Source: a virus
IMG/VR virus record: IMGVR_UViG_3300008952_000214
Location: 1-30,151 of that record
Direction: 5' to 3' (one strand)
Length of the DNA: 30,151 bases
This document shows, piece by piece, positions 1-8,408 of the stretch. The notes beneath the pieces are model-generated. The model was not told where the DNA came from. It made no database searches and worked only from the letters and a program-made list of their open reading frames with translations. The translations under genes were made by a program, and so were the position numbers. How positions within the stretch are numbered: position 1 is the stretch's first letter; each line of letters starts with the position of its first letter.

Positions 1-155
1 CCAGGCCAAGTTGGTTTATACCCAGACGCCTCTATACCAGTTACAACCGTAGATGGAATATCAGTGTTTTCATCTCCAGAAGAATCAAACCTACCATTCA
101 AAGCTCTCTTCAACCAAAATGAATTAAAATATTTTATTTGTAATCTAGCTGCCAT
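1..155 (-). CDS. Virion structural protein, N-terminal part (runs off the window)
   Basis: An open frame starts with ATG five bases after the stop of the tail stabilisation gene and stays open to the window edge, giving 51 residues and the start of another codon. It begins MAARLQIKYFNSFWLKR. This opening, with a basic segment around an NSFWLK motif, resembles the start of structural proteins that follow the P22 gp10-like gene in uncultured marine phages; that is recalled family knowledge, not a search result. There is no ribosome binding site, only a short A/T stretch, as for its neighbours. The frame, spacing and strand fit the late structural operon. Its C-terminus and function cannot be judged here. 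Confidence 0.75.
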   Translation of the reverse strand, partial: MAARLQIKYFNSFWLKRALNGRFDSSGDENTDIPSTVVTGIEASGYKPTWP

Positions 156-160
156 AATAT

Positions 161-3100
161 TTAGTTTTTAACAGAAACGTTAAAGTCTTTTTCTATAAAA
201 TCACCATTACCATTAGCATCTGATATTTTTAAAGTAAAATTAGCTTCTGCTTCAAAAAAACCAATGTTTAATAGATTTAATGTTACACTTCCATTTGATG
301 AAGTAGTTAGTGAAAAGTTTGGAGAATAATTTACAAAAAACCCTGGAGGATTTTCTATATTGGTTCTAAAATCACAACTATATACTAATTGTTTAAAATT
401 TTCACTATTAGCTATAGACCCATTAAAAAAGTCATTTGCTTCAACTATAACAACAGAACCTGAACCTCCACCCCATCTTCCAGCTATTTCAAAAGCATCA
501 CCTGCTGGAAACGTTGGAGGATTAATACTTCCTCCATTATATCTTACATCTGGCCAATTAACTTGAGCTACCGGTGGTTCGTTACTTAATTGCCCTTTAA
601 ATCCAAACGTGTTAGTTTGTCCATTAGCAGTGCCTTCTAAAGTAAAATCATATCTTTCTCTAGTATTTGCATCTGATAAAAATACAAATTCTTTTTTACT
701 TTTTATCTGCCAAAGAGTGTCGCTAGAACCATTAGGGTTTTGTTTTAATTCAAAATCAAATTTTCTTTCATTCCCATTACCATCTAGAACACTTAGAATT
801 GTCATGGTATTTCCAGTATCATTACAGGGATTACCATCTGATTGAAGCATCTCAAATATATCAGTTACAAATGTGCCTATAGGATCACTCTCTTTTAGAT
901 CAAAGTTTAGTTCAGATAAAGAAAATGGACCATTGTTTCCAGTTTCATTGTCAATTAGAGTATTTAAAGCTTCATATTGATTAGTTCCAGACGTATATCC
1001 ATCATTTTCTATCAAACCAGCCGTAGATGTCTCCCAGAATAATTCTAATAAAGATTCTACTGGATTTGTTTCGTACACACCTAAGGTAGTGTCACCTAAT
1101 CTATTTTCACCTGTATTAACATAATAATAATTACCTGCATTCTGTGACTGCTTAGGATTTACTCCTGTTTTAAATTGAGTTGATATACTCGCTATAAATG
1201 GATTCTCATTAGATTTATACAGTGGATCCTTGAATATAATATCTTCCGCACTGCCTCCACTAGCGTCAATTCCACCTGTAAACGGGTACCAAGGGTCAGC
1301 AAAAGGCGGAACTCCAAGAACGTTATTTTGCTCTGGATAGGCATTACCTTTAGTAGTCGTCCATTTCCCAAGTTGTTTAAATGGTTTTATAAAGTCTATA
1401 GTATCTGAAGTGTTATTAACACTTGATTGAGTATTATATGGTAATCCACTAACTAACGCGCCGCTAGCGTCAACAATTTCGCTATCCCAACTATTTGGAT
1501 TTACTCTATTAAACAACTCGACGCTGCTACCAAAATCTATATCAGTTGCCCCTACGTCATTTAGATTTCTAGGTATTTTATTTATGTTATCACCAAATAA
1601 AGATATTAAAGAAGTTTTTGTGCTATTTATATACATTGGTTGATTAGTAGCTGTTTCACCTGCAATTACATCATAATCATCTCTACCTCCGTTTAGACCA
1701 AGTGGTGTAGTAGTCCAAGTTATTTCACCAGCTAATATACCAGGTAAGTAAACATTATAGTACTCTTGCTCTTGCTGTTTAACAACTATTTTGTAGCTAT
1801 ACCAACCAAGAGGATTTGTTTCACTATATAAACCAGGATATCCTTCTGGTCCGCTATTGCTTATTGGATTGTTAAATTGTATTTCTAAAACATTACCAGG
1901 CCAATCAATAACGTCGTCAGTTCCAAAGTTAGTGTAACCAGAGTATATAGTTGAGACTTTATCTGAATTAACTGTAACATTTTGTTTAGATAATATAACA
2001 TTAGATGATCTACCGTATCTGTCAACTAAAACTACACCAACAGTGTAACTCCTGTTTTGTTTTAAAGTATGTGTTGGATATTCTCTTCTTACTTGACTAA
2101 AGACATCAGTGGGATCACTCGGTGTGGGTCCAACGTTTAATATGTTTTTTCTGTTGATTTTTAGTTGATAATCTAGAAAATCCGGAGAAGTATGCTTATC
2201 CACAAAGTTACCATACAAGACTCTATTAGAAGTAACCTCTTGACACTTAGCTCTTATAGGAACTTTATCATGTACTCTAGTTAAATCGTTTTCTGGAAGT
2301 GTTTTATATGGTTTTATAGAGTTATATTCATAAATATAATCTTGAGTGTTTGTTAAGTCACTTGTTGGAATGTCCTCTATAACTTTCACGGCTTGTTCAT
2401 TAGAAGCTTTAGATACTATTTGTATTTCTTTTACTTTTAGTATATCTTCTATGTTAGTACCGACGTAAGGAAGTCTTATGTTGAATTTAACTTTATCAAC
2501 TAGGTTTTCCATAAAACTAACTATACCACTCTTACCAGCTTTCTCTTCATCGTCATCTACGAAATAACCAAATTGTTTAGGTATAAATACTTCCTGAGTG
2601 AACGGGGCAAATAATGAATATTCGTTATCGTCATACTTAAATCTATAACTAAATCTAGTAAATTTATCTTTTAATACATTCTCGTCGCCTATGTAATTAG
2701 TGTCATAAAAAGGGTTTGGTCTTTGTACTTTAACGGTCCACCCAACCTCTACGTCTACAGTGAAAGCTGGAGTTATGTTGAATTGATTTGCTCCAACTAC
2801 AGCTATTATTTCATGATCATACTCATTACCACTGTTATCCTCTATAATAACTTTATCTCCAACGTTTATCATCGAATCATTAGTTCCAAGGCTAAAGGAT
2901 CTTTTTAATTCTACACCTATATCACCCACTACCTTACCAACGCTTATAGTATCTATTAAATGTATTGGTAAATGTTCTTGAGTGACAGATTGCATTGTAC
3001 TTTCCCATATGTTACTAGCTACTTCCTCGATTAATGATATAGGAAGCACAGGCGCGAACTTAGCTACGGATATATGATCTTCGTTGTAATAGTAAGGATC

Positions 3101-3739
3101 ACCAGATGAAAAAGGTTGATTATAAGCTCTATTAATATTTATTTTTCTTGGTTGATTTCTATCGTCAGTCCAGAATAATAAATCCTCAAGTAAGTTTATG
3201 TTTAATATTTTATGTGTTTTGGAAAAGTTTAAGAAGTTACCACCAACGAGAACCGAGGTGGTATTACCGTTTATATCTAACATGTATATATAACACCCAG
3301 CGCCTTTGTAAACAAAGTCTGTATTTATAGAACCAGGAGAAACCTCTTCATAATGATCTGGGTTTGCGAAGTTAGAAAGTCTGTTAGCTGAGGTATCAGT
3401 GTAATTTGTTAGCATTATGAATATCCTATTATTCTTGACATCCATAAACTGACCTATTATCTCTAAACCATATAAAGATTGTTCTATTTGAGTCTCAGTT
3501 GGCTTAGTGACTATAGTAGAGTCACTGTTCGCGTAATTCAATTCCGCTTGAACTACATCTGTTTTTATATCTGATACTTGTATATTACTAAGAACATTCT
3601 CTAATGAACCAACATCATCTCCTTCAGATTTACTTACATTAACATTTTCAGCATCTCTATATTCTCCATTAGGTAATATCCTAGCGTCTAAGTCTTTATT
3701 CATCTTAGACTTAAGAAAGGTATTTTTAACTTCTGGCAT
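161..3739 (-). CDS. Tail stabilisation protein, P22 gp10-like (crAss-like 'muzzle/Tstab' type)
   Basis: A 1192-residue virion protein expected to close the end of the short tail, where P22 gp10-like proteins bind the tail tube. Near the N-terminus (about residues 14-52) it carries MNKDLDARILPNGEYRDA followed by NVNVSKSEGDDVGSLENV, the hallmark opening of this family in crAss-like and uncultured marine phages. The long middle is beta-rich and full of Asn, Gly and Thr. The last 130 or so residues, after a PPVAQ segment, look like a separate Ig-like or jelly-roll beta domain. The start codon overlaps the stop of the preceding connector gene by one base (TAATG), implying translational coupling. 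Family assignment rests on the N-terminal motif, the length and the position directly after the P22 gp4-like gene. Confidence 0.8.
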   Translation of the reverse strand: MPEVKNTFLKSKMNKDLDARILPNGEYRDAENVNVSKSEGDDVGSLENVLSNIQVSDIKTDVVQAELNYANSDSTIVTKPTETQIEQSLYGLEIIGQFMDVKNNRIFIMLTNYTDTSANRLSNFANPDHYEEVSPGSINTDFVYKGAGCYIYMLDINGNTTSVLVGGNFLNFSKTHKILNINLLEDLLFWTDDRNQPRKININRAYNQPFSSGDPYYYNEDHISVAKFAPVLPISLIEEVASNIWESTMQSVTQEHLPIHLIDTISVGKVVGDIGVELKRSFSLGTNDSMINVGDKVIIEDNSGNEYDHEIIAVVGANQFNITPAFTVDVEVGWTVKVQRPNPFYDTNYIGDENVLKDKFTRFSYRFKYDDNEYSLFAPFTQEVFIPKQFGYFVDDDEEKAGKSGIVSFMENLVDKVKFNIRLPYVGTNIEDILKVKEIQIVSKASNEQAVKVIEDIPTSDLTNTQDYIYEYNSIKPYKTLPENDLTRVHDKVPIRAKCQEVTSNRVLYGNFVDKHTSPDFLDYQLKINRKNILNVGPTPSDPTDVFSQVRREYPTHTLKQNRSYTVGVVLVDRYGRSSNVILSKQNVTVNSDKVSTIYSGYTNFGTDDVIDWPGNVLEIQFNNPISNSGPEGYPGLYSETNPLGWYSYKIVVKQQEQEYYNVYLPGILAGEITWTTTPLGLNGGRDDYDVIAGETATNQPMYINSTKTSLISLFGDNINKIPRNLNDVGATDIDFGSSVELFNRVNPNSWDSEIVDASGALVSGLPYNTQSSVNNTSDTIDFIKPFKQLGKWTTTKGNAYPEQNNVLGVPPFADPWYPFTGGIDASGGSAEDIIFKDPLYKSNENPFIASISTQFKTGVNPKQSQNAGNYYYVNTGENRLGDTTLGVYETNPVESLLELFWETSTAGLIENDGYTSGTNQYEALNTLIDNETGNNGPFSLSELNFDLKESDPIGTFVTDIFEMLQSDGNPCNDTGNTMTILSVLDGNGNERKFDFELKQNPNGSSDTLWQIKSKKEFVFLSDANTRERYDFTLEGTANGQTNTFGFKGQLSNEPPVAQVNWPDVRYNGGSINPPTFPAGDAFEIAGRWGGGSGSVVIVEANDFFNGSIANSENFKQLVYSCDFRTNIENPPGFFVNYSPNFSLTTSSNGSVTLNLLNIGFFEAEANFTLKISDANGNGDFIEKDFNVSVKN

Positions 3740-4875
3740 TAGTGTTTGATTATTTTAGATTTATTCCTGAATACTTGAGCTATTTCTTCTATCTTAATAT
3801 TAGATAATCTAATTTTAGCATTTCTAAGAGCTGCTCTTCTATCCTTCTTAAATCTGTTTATCACATATTCAGGTATATTTGATCTTACGGATAAGATAGC
3901 ATGTGCAATATGCATGTATATAGCTTCTTCAGCGAATTTAGGTATTTTCATATCTTCATCTGTAGCTAAACCATCAGATATATATTCTAGTATGATTAAC
4001 TTACCATTAAGGTCACTACTAAAAGACATCTTACCTAATCTCTCATTAATAGTGAATTTGCCGTTTATTTGAGCTTCTTCCGGTTCCAACCCGTATCTTT
4101 GACCAAAAACAAACTCTGCTTCAGGATATCTGTAATCATCAAAACCGTCATAAGCTGTATTGTTTTGTTCAGCCCATCTTTGTTCTGTTACAGAATTAGG
4201 ATCTTCCACGTTACTTCCAACTGAATCTTGAGTTGGTATACCAGCTGCATCTTGTATTGGTAACTCTGTAGGATTAGAAGTAACTCTAGTTGGGTATACA
4301 ATGTGTTTAGCTCCTACATCATCAACCCAAGAGCACTTAACATAATTAACATAGTCCTGAGGTATAACCACTGATAAACTAGGTGGCACTGTTAATTCTT
4401 GAGATTTTATACTCTTTAAAGTATCGTAACTAAATTCTTGTAATCCACGCTTTGCGTGAAACATTACATCTGTTCTTTTTATATCTGGTATTATCTTATC
4501 TTTACCTACGTATGCTACAATAAAGTTATTAATAACATCATGTAGAGATATGTATTCGTAACTTCCATAGTTGTTGTTTATTGCTGGTTGAGTGAGAGTT
4601 ATTATTAATTTTTCTTGAACAGACGGAGCGCCATAAAGACCATTTAAATTAACTATATTACCCGGTAATAAGGTGTAATCAGTAGCTTCGACTAATGGAG
4701 TTGTAACGTTTGTAATAATATTTAATACACTCGCTTCAAAGTTTGCGTTAGTTGTCGATGTGTCTACTGTGAGATCAGTATTAAATGTGCAAGTAAATTT
4801 ATCAACAATAGCGTCACCTTGAAACGTTTGTTGACCATTGTAATATTGTGCGTTATTTTCTGTTAATAGTCCCAT
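3739..4875 (-). CDS. Tail tubular / head-tail connector protein, P22 gp4-like (Ttub type)
   Basis: A 378-residue protein predicted to form a ring below the portal and join head to tail. The diagnostic core is about residues 105-185: YISLHDVINNFIVAYVG, then KRTDVMFHAKRGLQEFSYDTL, then VPPSL and IPQDYVNYVK. This pattern is shared by tail tubular proteins of crAss-like and uncultured marine podoviruses. The first 100 residues are an extra beta-rich domain rich in Thr, Asn and Val. The last 50 residues form a basic helical tail with RFKKDRRAALRNAK. It begins three bases after the stop of the previous gene and shares one base with the next, so the three connector and tail genes are probably translated together. 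Role inferred from motif and order. Confidence 0.8.
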   Translation of the reverse strand: MGLLTENNAQYYNGQQTFQGDAIVDKFTCTFNTDLTVDTSTTNANFEASVLNIITNVTTPLVEATDYTLLPGNIVNLNGLYGAPSVQEKLIITLTQPAINNNYGSYEYISLHDVINNFIVAYVGKDKIIPDIKRTDVMFHAKRGLQEFSYDTLKSIKSQELTVPPSLSVVIPQDYVNYVKCSWVDDVGAKHIVYPTRVTSNPTELPIQDAAGIPTQDSVGSNVEDPNSVTEQRWAEQNNTAYDGFDDYRYPEAEFVFGQRYGLEPEEAQINGKFTINERLGKMSFSSDLNGKLIILEYISDGLATDEDMKIPKFAEEAIYMHIAHAILSVRSNIPEYVINRFKKDRRAALRNAKIRLSNIKIEEIAQVFRNKSKIIKH

Positions 4876-4878
4876 ATT

Positions 4879-5661
4879 TTATGAATTTTCCTGTGCTGTT
4901 TCTTGTTGATCCATTTGACCAGCGGTTTGAACTATACTTGGATCGCGTATTACTACACCACTGTACATTAGTATTTTTATAATTAACTCTGTTTGCTCTG
5001 TTTCGTGTAGTTCAAAGTCGGTTGAACCCCAATAAGTAGGGTTAGGAATACTAGGGTCAGGATAAGGTGGAATTCCAGTTGGGTCATACTCAGTGTCATC
5101 GTAAATATATCCACCAGTGCCGCCATCAACTTTGTAACCCCATCTAGGATCTTTTGGTTTCCTTAAATAACTTACTTTTATTTCTGTATCTAAAATATTG
5201 TCATTCGGCTTAACATATATTCTGTTATTCCTGTATAAATAAATAGGATATTTCTCTGAGGGTTTTGTTAACGGAGACATGTCAACATATAGGAAATCGT
5301 TTTGTTGTGATTTCTGGACTTCTATTTGATTTCCTTTAGCATCTGTATAGATAACAGTACCTAATTTGTAAAGATCTGTTGGTTGTTCAAAATAATCTTC
5401 ACCTACGGGTTTAACTAACCCGTCACTTAATTTCTTAAATATGGCAATTTTTTCATCCACATTCTTATATCTATCACTATACTCAGATTCGTTATCTGGT
5501 AAGCGATATTGTCTATTTTCATATTGAAAATAATTCTCAAATATTTCTAATTGAACTTGAGTAGCTAATTTATTGAACTCGGCTGGTGTTATGTAACCTC
5601 TTTGTTCTTTATTTAGTATTAGCAATACAGTTTTATATACGTCATCTACGCTAATTGCCAT
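4879..5661 (-). CDS. Virion ring / head-tail connector protein
   Basis: A 260-residue protein whose N-terminal 45 residues carry VDDVYKTVLLILNKEQRGYIT and PAEFNKLATQVQLEIFENYF. I recognise this helical opening from structural proteins that precede the P22 gp4-like gene in crAss-like and marine phages, where they act as ring or connector subunits. The middle is beta-rich with an IYLYRNNRIYVKP segment, then a Pro/Tyr-rich loop (about 185-210), then a final helix beginning FELHETEQTELIIKILMYSG. It is the first gene after a strong intrinsic terminator, so it depends on read-through or on a promoter within the 56-base gap, of which I saw no clear example. The leader is AT-rich with no Shine-Dalgarno sequence. 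Confidence 0.7.
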   Translation of the reverse strand: MAISVDDVYKTVLLILNKEQRGYITPAEFNKLATQVQLEIFENYFQYENRQYRLPDNESEYSDRYKNVDEKIAIFKKLSDGLVKPVGEDYFEQPTDLYKLGTVIYTDAKGNQIEVQKSQQNDFLYVDMSPLTKPSEKYPIYLYRNNRIYVKPNDNILDTEIKVSYLRKPKDPRWGYKVDGGTGGYIYDDTEYDPTGIPPYPDPSIPNPTYWGSTDFELHETEQTELIIKILMYSGVVIRDPSIVQTAGQMDQQETAQENS

Positions 5662-5673
5662 AATAATAGTTTT

Positions 5674-5702
5674 AAAAAAAAAGGCGGCGTAATTGCCGCC
5701 TT
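5674..5702 (-). terminator. Intrinsic terminator
   Basis: On the minus strand a perfect 8-base-pair stem, AAGGCGGC / GCCGCCTT around a six-base loop, is followed by an unbroken run of T that begins inside the stem end (nine A on the plus strand). It lies directly after the 258-residue protein gene and before the ring protein gene. This is the strongest terminator in the window. Confidence 0.9.
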
Positions 5703-5717
5703 ATATATAGTCACATA

Positions 5718-6494
5718 TTATTTGAGCTTTTTCTGTATAGACTTGAAAACTTCTACGCCTTCATCTGTTTTGAAGAAAGCCGCCATCGCAGAAAATGGGT
5801 TTTCGTCAAATGGTATAGTCATTAACTTCTTACCATTACTTGCCCAATTAAATGTTCTTTGATCAGGTGATAAACTTATTATATTCGCTTCAGTTGCTTT
5901 AATAGCAACATTCCTTAATTCTACATTCTCATCGTTAGCTAAATCAATAAATAACTCTGGATTACTTCTAGCAAATAATATTAAATCTCTTTTTAGTTCT
6001 TTTGAACTTAATCCACTAACGCTCGTTCCTTGTTCAACTCTTAGTATTGCCTCAGCTTGATCAACATCCATTTCAAAAGCAGCATTTAATGCTTGCATTT
6101 CCATTTCTAAATAATCTAACTGATCTGTAGCAACGACAATCTCATCTCTTTCAGAGTAAAGTTTGTTTTTATTTGGGTGAAAAAGAGATAGCATCTTTTG
6201 TAAGACAATGTTTTCTTTAGGTACTCTAAGTACGCCATCTTGAAAAACTATCCTACCAATCGTAACTGGCCCAACTTGCTCATCCGCAAAACAACTCTTT
6301 TGATTAGTTGCGTATCTAAGTTCTCTATTATAACCTTTTTCTTCATCAAAATAAAGTAAAGGTTTTCTATTTGAATGTCTACTAGAAATAGTAAACGTTA
6401 ATGGTGATTTACCATGTGATAAATGGTAAAATCTATCTTTGTACTCCCAAGTATCTTTTTTTACTTTAGGAGATTTTGTTTTTGTTTCTTCCAT
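5718..6494 (-). CDS. Conserved phage protein between capsid and connector genes, function unknown
   Basis: A 258-residue protein with two visible parts. Residues 1-110 are beta-rich and basic at the start (MEETKTKSPKVKK, then a WEYKDRFYHLSHGKSPLTF segment). Residues 115-258 are mostly helical and end with a block containing DLANDENVELRNVAIKA, LSPDQRTFNWAS and PFSAMAAFFKTDEG. Proteins with this C-terminal block are familiar at this position in uncultured marine phages but have no assigned function that I know. It is a single-gene unit bounded by terminators on both sides. A head-completion or capsid-associated role is plausible from position only; it could equally be an early-acting protein that has settled here. 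Confidence 0.6.
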   Translation of the reverse strand: MEETKTKSPKVKKDTWEYKDRFYHLSHGKSPLTFTISSRHSNRKPLLYFDEEKGYNRELRYATNQKSCFADEQVGPVTIGRIVFQDGVLRVPKENIVLQKMLSLFHPNKNKLYSERDEIVVATDQLDYLEMEMQALNAAFEMDVDQAEAILRVEQGTSVSGLSSKELKRDLILFARSNPELFIDLANDENVELRNVAIKATEANIISLSPDQRTFNWASNGKKLMTIPFDENPFSAMAAFFKTDEGVEVFKSIQKKLK

Positions 6495-6513
6495 GATATA
6501 ATATAATATAATT

Positions 6514-6546
6514 AAAAAAAATAAGACCCCACCGAAGTGGGATCTT
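6514..6546 (-). terminator. Intrinsic terminator with UUCG tetraloop
   Basis: On the minus strand a ten-pair stem with one mismatch (AAGA, then CCCAC, closing on TTCG) is followed by T-A-T and a run of eight T. The C(UUCG)G tetraloop is an unusually stable RNA turn. It follows the 96-residue gene stop by about a dozen bases. Confidence 0.85.
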
Positions 6547-6557
6547 AATTATTTATT

Positions 6558-6848
6558 TTAGCTATAAACAATACCGCTTACTGCTAATGAAGGGTTTAGT
6601 TCAATAACTTTACCTTCAGATTGTTCAGCTTGCTTTACTACAGCGTTTAAAAGCTCTTCAACAATACCAGCTCCAGAACCACCGTCTGTAGCGTGAGTTA
6701 TAGTTAATAAGTCATTTCCAGCGCCAACGATAGCAGAATAATCTATAGTAGTAGTAGTTGCACTAGCTCTTTCAATATCTAAAATGTTGTCACAATTGAT
6801 AAGTTTATAAGCTGTACCTACTTTTAGTTTTATATAAGGTATATTCAT
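6558..6848 (-). CDS. Small protein after the major capsid gene, possible capsid accessory protein
   Basis: A 96-residue protein, MNIPYIKLKVGTAYKLINCD at the start, rich in Thr, Ala and Gly, with alternating hydrophobic residues suggesting a small beta fold. It has an acidic helix (EELLNAVVKQAEQSEG) near residues 64-80. I do not recognise a named family. It lies immediately downstream of the major capsid gene, between two intrinsic terminators, and so is transcribed by read-through from the capsid gene or from its own promoter. Small genes in this place often encode head decoration or stabilising proteins, but nothing in the sequence proves that here. Confidence 0.55.
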   Translation of the reverse strand: MNIPYIKLKVGTAYKLINCDNILDIERASATTTTIDYSAIVGAGNDLLTITHATDGGSGAGIVEELLNAVVKQAEQSEGKVIELNPSLAVSGIVYS

Positions 6849-6870
6849 TTTCTTATTTTTAAAGATTTAT

Positions 6871-6897
6871 AAAAGCAGGGTAGCGAACCACCCTGCT
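6871..6897 (-). terminator. Intrinsic terminator after the capsid gene
   Basis: On the minus strand a perfect 8-pair stem AGCAGGGT / ACCCTGCT encloses an eight-base loop and runs into TTTTATAAA. The T-run is short, so some read-through into the two following genes is likely. It lies eleven bases past the capsid stop. Confidence 0.8.
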
Positions 6898-6907
6898 AAA
6901 TTAGTTG

Positions 6908-8389
6908 TTATACAGTTGACTTCATTAACACGAAGTTATTAGCCCCTTGTACACATAGACATCTTTCAGATAAGAAATGGATTTGCATCGCATCTAATCC
7001 TGAAGTGTAAGCTCCACCAACGGAACCAACAACCCATGATTTCATTCTTCTGTCATCAGCTTCAGAAGCTCTATATCTTACATGTAAGAAAGGACGTCTG
7101 ATGTTTTGACCTAACATTTGATCATAAACTGTAGATGTTCCAGCAGGAACCATAACACCATCAATGTCACCAATTAAACCTCTAGTAGCGTGATCATTTA
7201 GGTATTTCCAATCAGTCTTGTAAAAGTCGTAAGAACCTCTTCTAAACCCAGAAAACCCAAAGTTTAATGCCATTTCAGCTTCATTGTTGAAAAGACCGTA
7301 AGATGCTGATTGAGTAGAAGAATAACCTCCACCTGCCATAGCAGCAATCATGTCATCAAAATCAAGAGCTGTTGACCTAGATAAGAACAACATGTTTTCT
7401 TCAATTGCACCTTGTGTATCTAATTGCTTAAGGATAGTATCGAAATCACCCATTGCGCCTGAACCAGGAGCAGCAGCGCCAGAAAAATCGTTATAAACAT
7501 TTCCTCTAGATTCGATAGCAGCAAAAAGACCTTCAGTTCCCTTTGGTGCAGTTCCAGATGCACCTACTTTTTCACTCTCAATCATTGACATCTCAAGATA
7601 ATCTTCAAATCTCAATCTTGTTTCAGATTCAGCTTTTAAATACCACAGATATCCAGAAGTACCATCTTCAGTGGCAACTTCAACCCAACCAATTTGAGCG
7701 GTATCAGATCCATTAACTTCATAGAAATCTTTAAGGATTATTGGTGAATTGCTGAATTGAGTGAAATCAGGTGAAATTGCTTTTACATTAGCTCCTCCAG
7801 TTTGAAGAGTCTCCATTCCTTCAGTACCTTTACCAAACTCAGAACCATATACAAATACCTTAACAGCATCTGTTGCTGATAAACCAGTGCCAGTAACTAG
7901 ATCAGCAACTTGATATGTATCAACTTCTATGCTACAAGTGTCTGTAGGAGGACCGCCCGTAGCAGCATCTACGTCAACAACATAAGCTTTAACGGTGTTT
8001 ATTCCATCAGACACTACAATAGTAGCCCCAATTCTTATGACACACTCCTTGTTGTCTTCTAAAGCAATAGCTATATCTGTTCCGTTAGTAACGGTACAAT
8101 CAGCATAAGAAATATGCAATCTATTTTGCTCAGACCAAATAACTTGATCAGAACTCATCGGCATTTCAGCGCCGACCATTCTTAAAAATGCAGATACGGT
8201 TCTATTACCATATCTCTCAACTTCAGCTTCGTAAAGCTCTGGCAAATATTGTTGAGCAAAGGAGTCGCTATCTCCTGTACCAGACCCACCGTTAAAAGAC
8301 AAGTAGTTGCTTTCTAAAGCAGCCTTTTTTTGGTGAGGTATTAAACTTGGGGGAAAGGCATTGCCTAATCCCGTTTGAAAACTTCCCAT
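6908..8389 (-). CDS. Major capsid protein (HK97 fold expected)
   Basis: A 493-residue protein expected to form the icosahedral shell. It opens MGSFQTGLGNAFPPSLIP and has a long alpha-helical segment around QQYLPELYEAEVERYGNRTV (about residues 46-66), which fits an N-arm and the spine region. An inserted beta domain follows (about 95-190). The C-terminal third contains RRPFLHVRYRASEADDRRMKS and LDAMQIHFLSERCLCVQGAN, blocks I recognise from capsid proteins of uncultured marine phages. Length matches crAss-like capsid proteins, which are close to 490 residues. The gene follows the scaffold gene directly and ends in an intrinsic terminator. The fold is inferred from family; the identity is well supported by motif and order. 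Confidence 0.85.
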   Translation of the reverse strand: MGSFQTGLGNAFPPSLIPHQKKAALESNYLSFNGGSGTGDSDSFAQQYLPELYEAEVERYGNRTVSAFLRMVGAEMPMSSDQVIWSEQNRLHISYADCTVTNGTDIAIALEDNKECVIRIGATIVVSDGINTVKAYVVDVDAATGGPPTDTCSIEVDTYQVADLVTGTGLSATDAVKVFVYGSEFGKGTEGMETLQTGGANVKAISPDFTQFSNSPIILKDFYEVNGSDTAQIGWVEVATEDGTSGYLWYLKAESETRLRFEDYLEMSMIESEKVGASGTAPKGTEGLFAAIESRGNVYNDFSGAAAPGSGAMGDFDTILKQLDTQGAIEENMLFLSRSTALDFDDMIAAMAGGGYSSTQSASYGLFNNEAEMALNFGFSGFRRGSYDFYKTDWKYLNDHATRGLIGDIDGVMVPAGTSTVYDQMLGQNIRRPFLHVRYRASEADDRRMKSWVVGSVGGAYTSGLDAMQIHFLSERCLCVQGANNFVLMKSTV

Positions 8390-8408
8390 AATTTATAATT
8401 TTTGTAAT

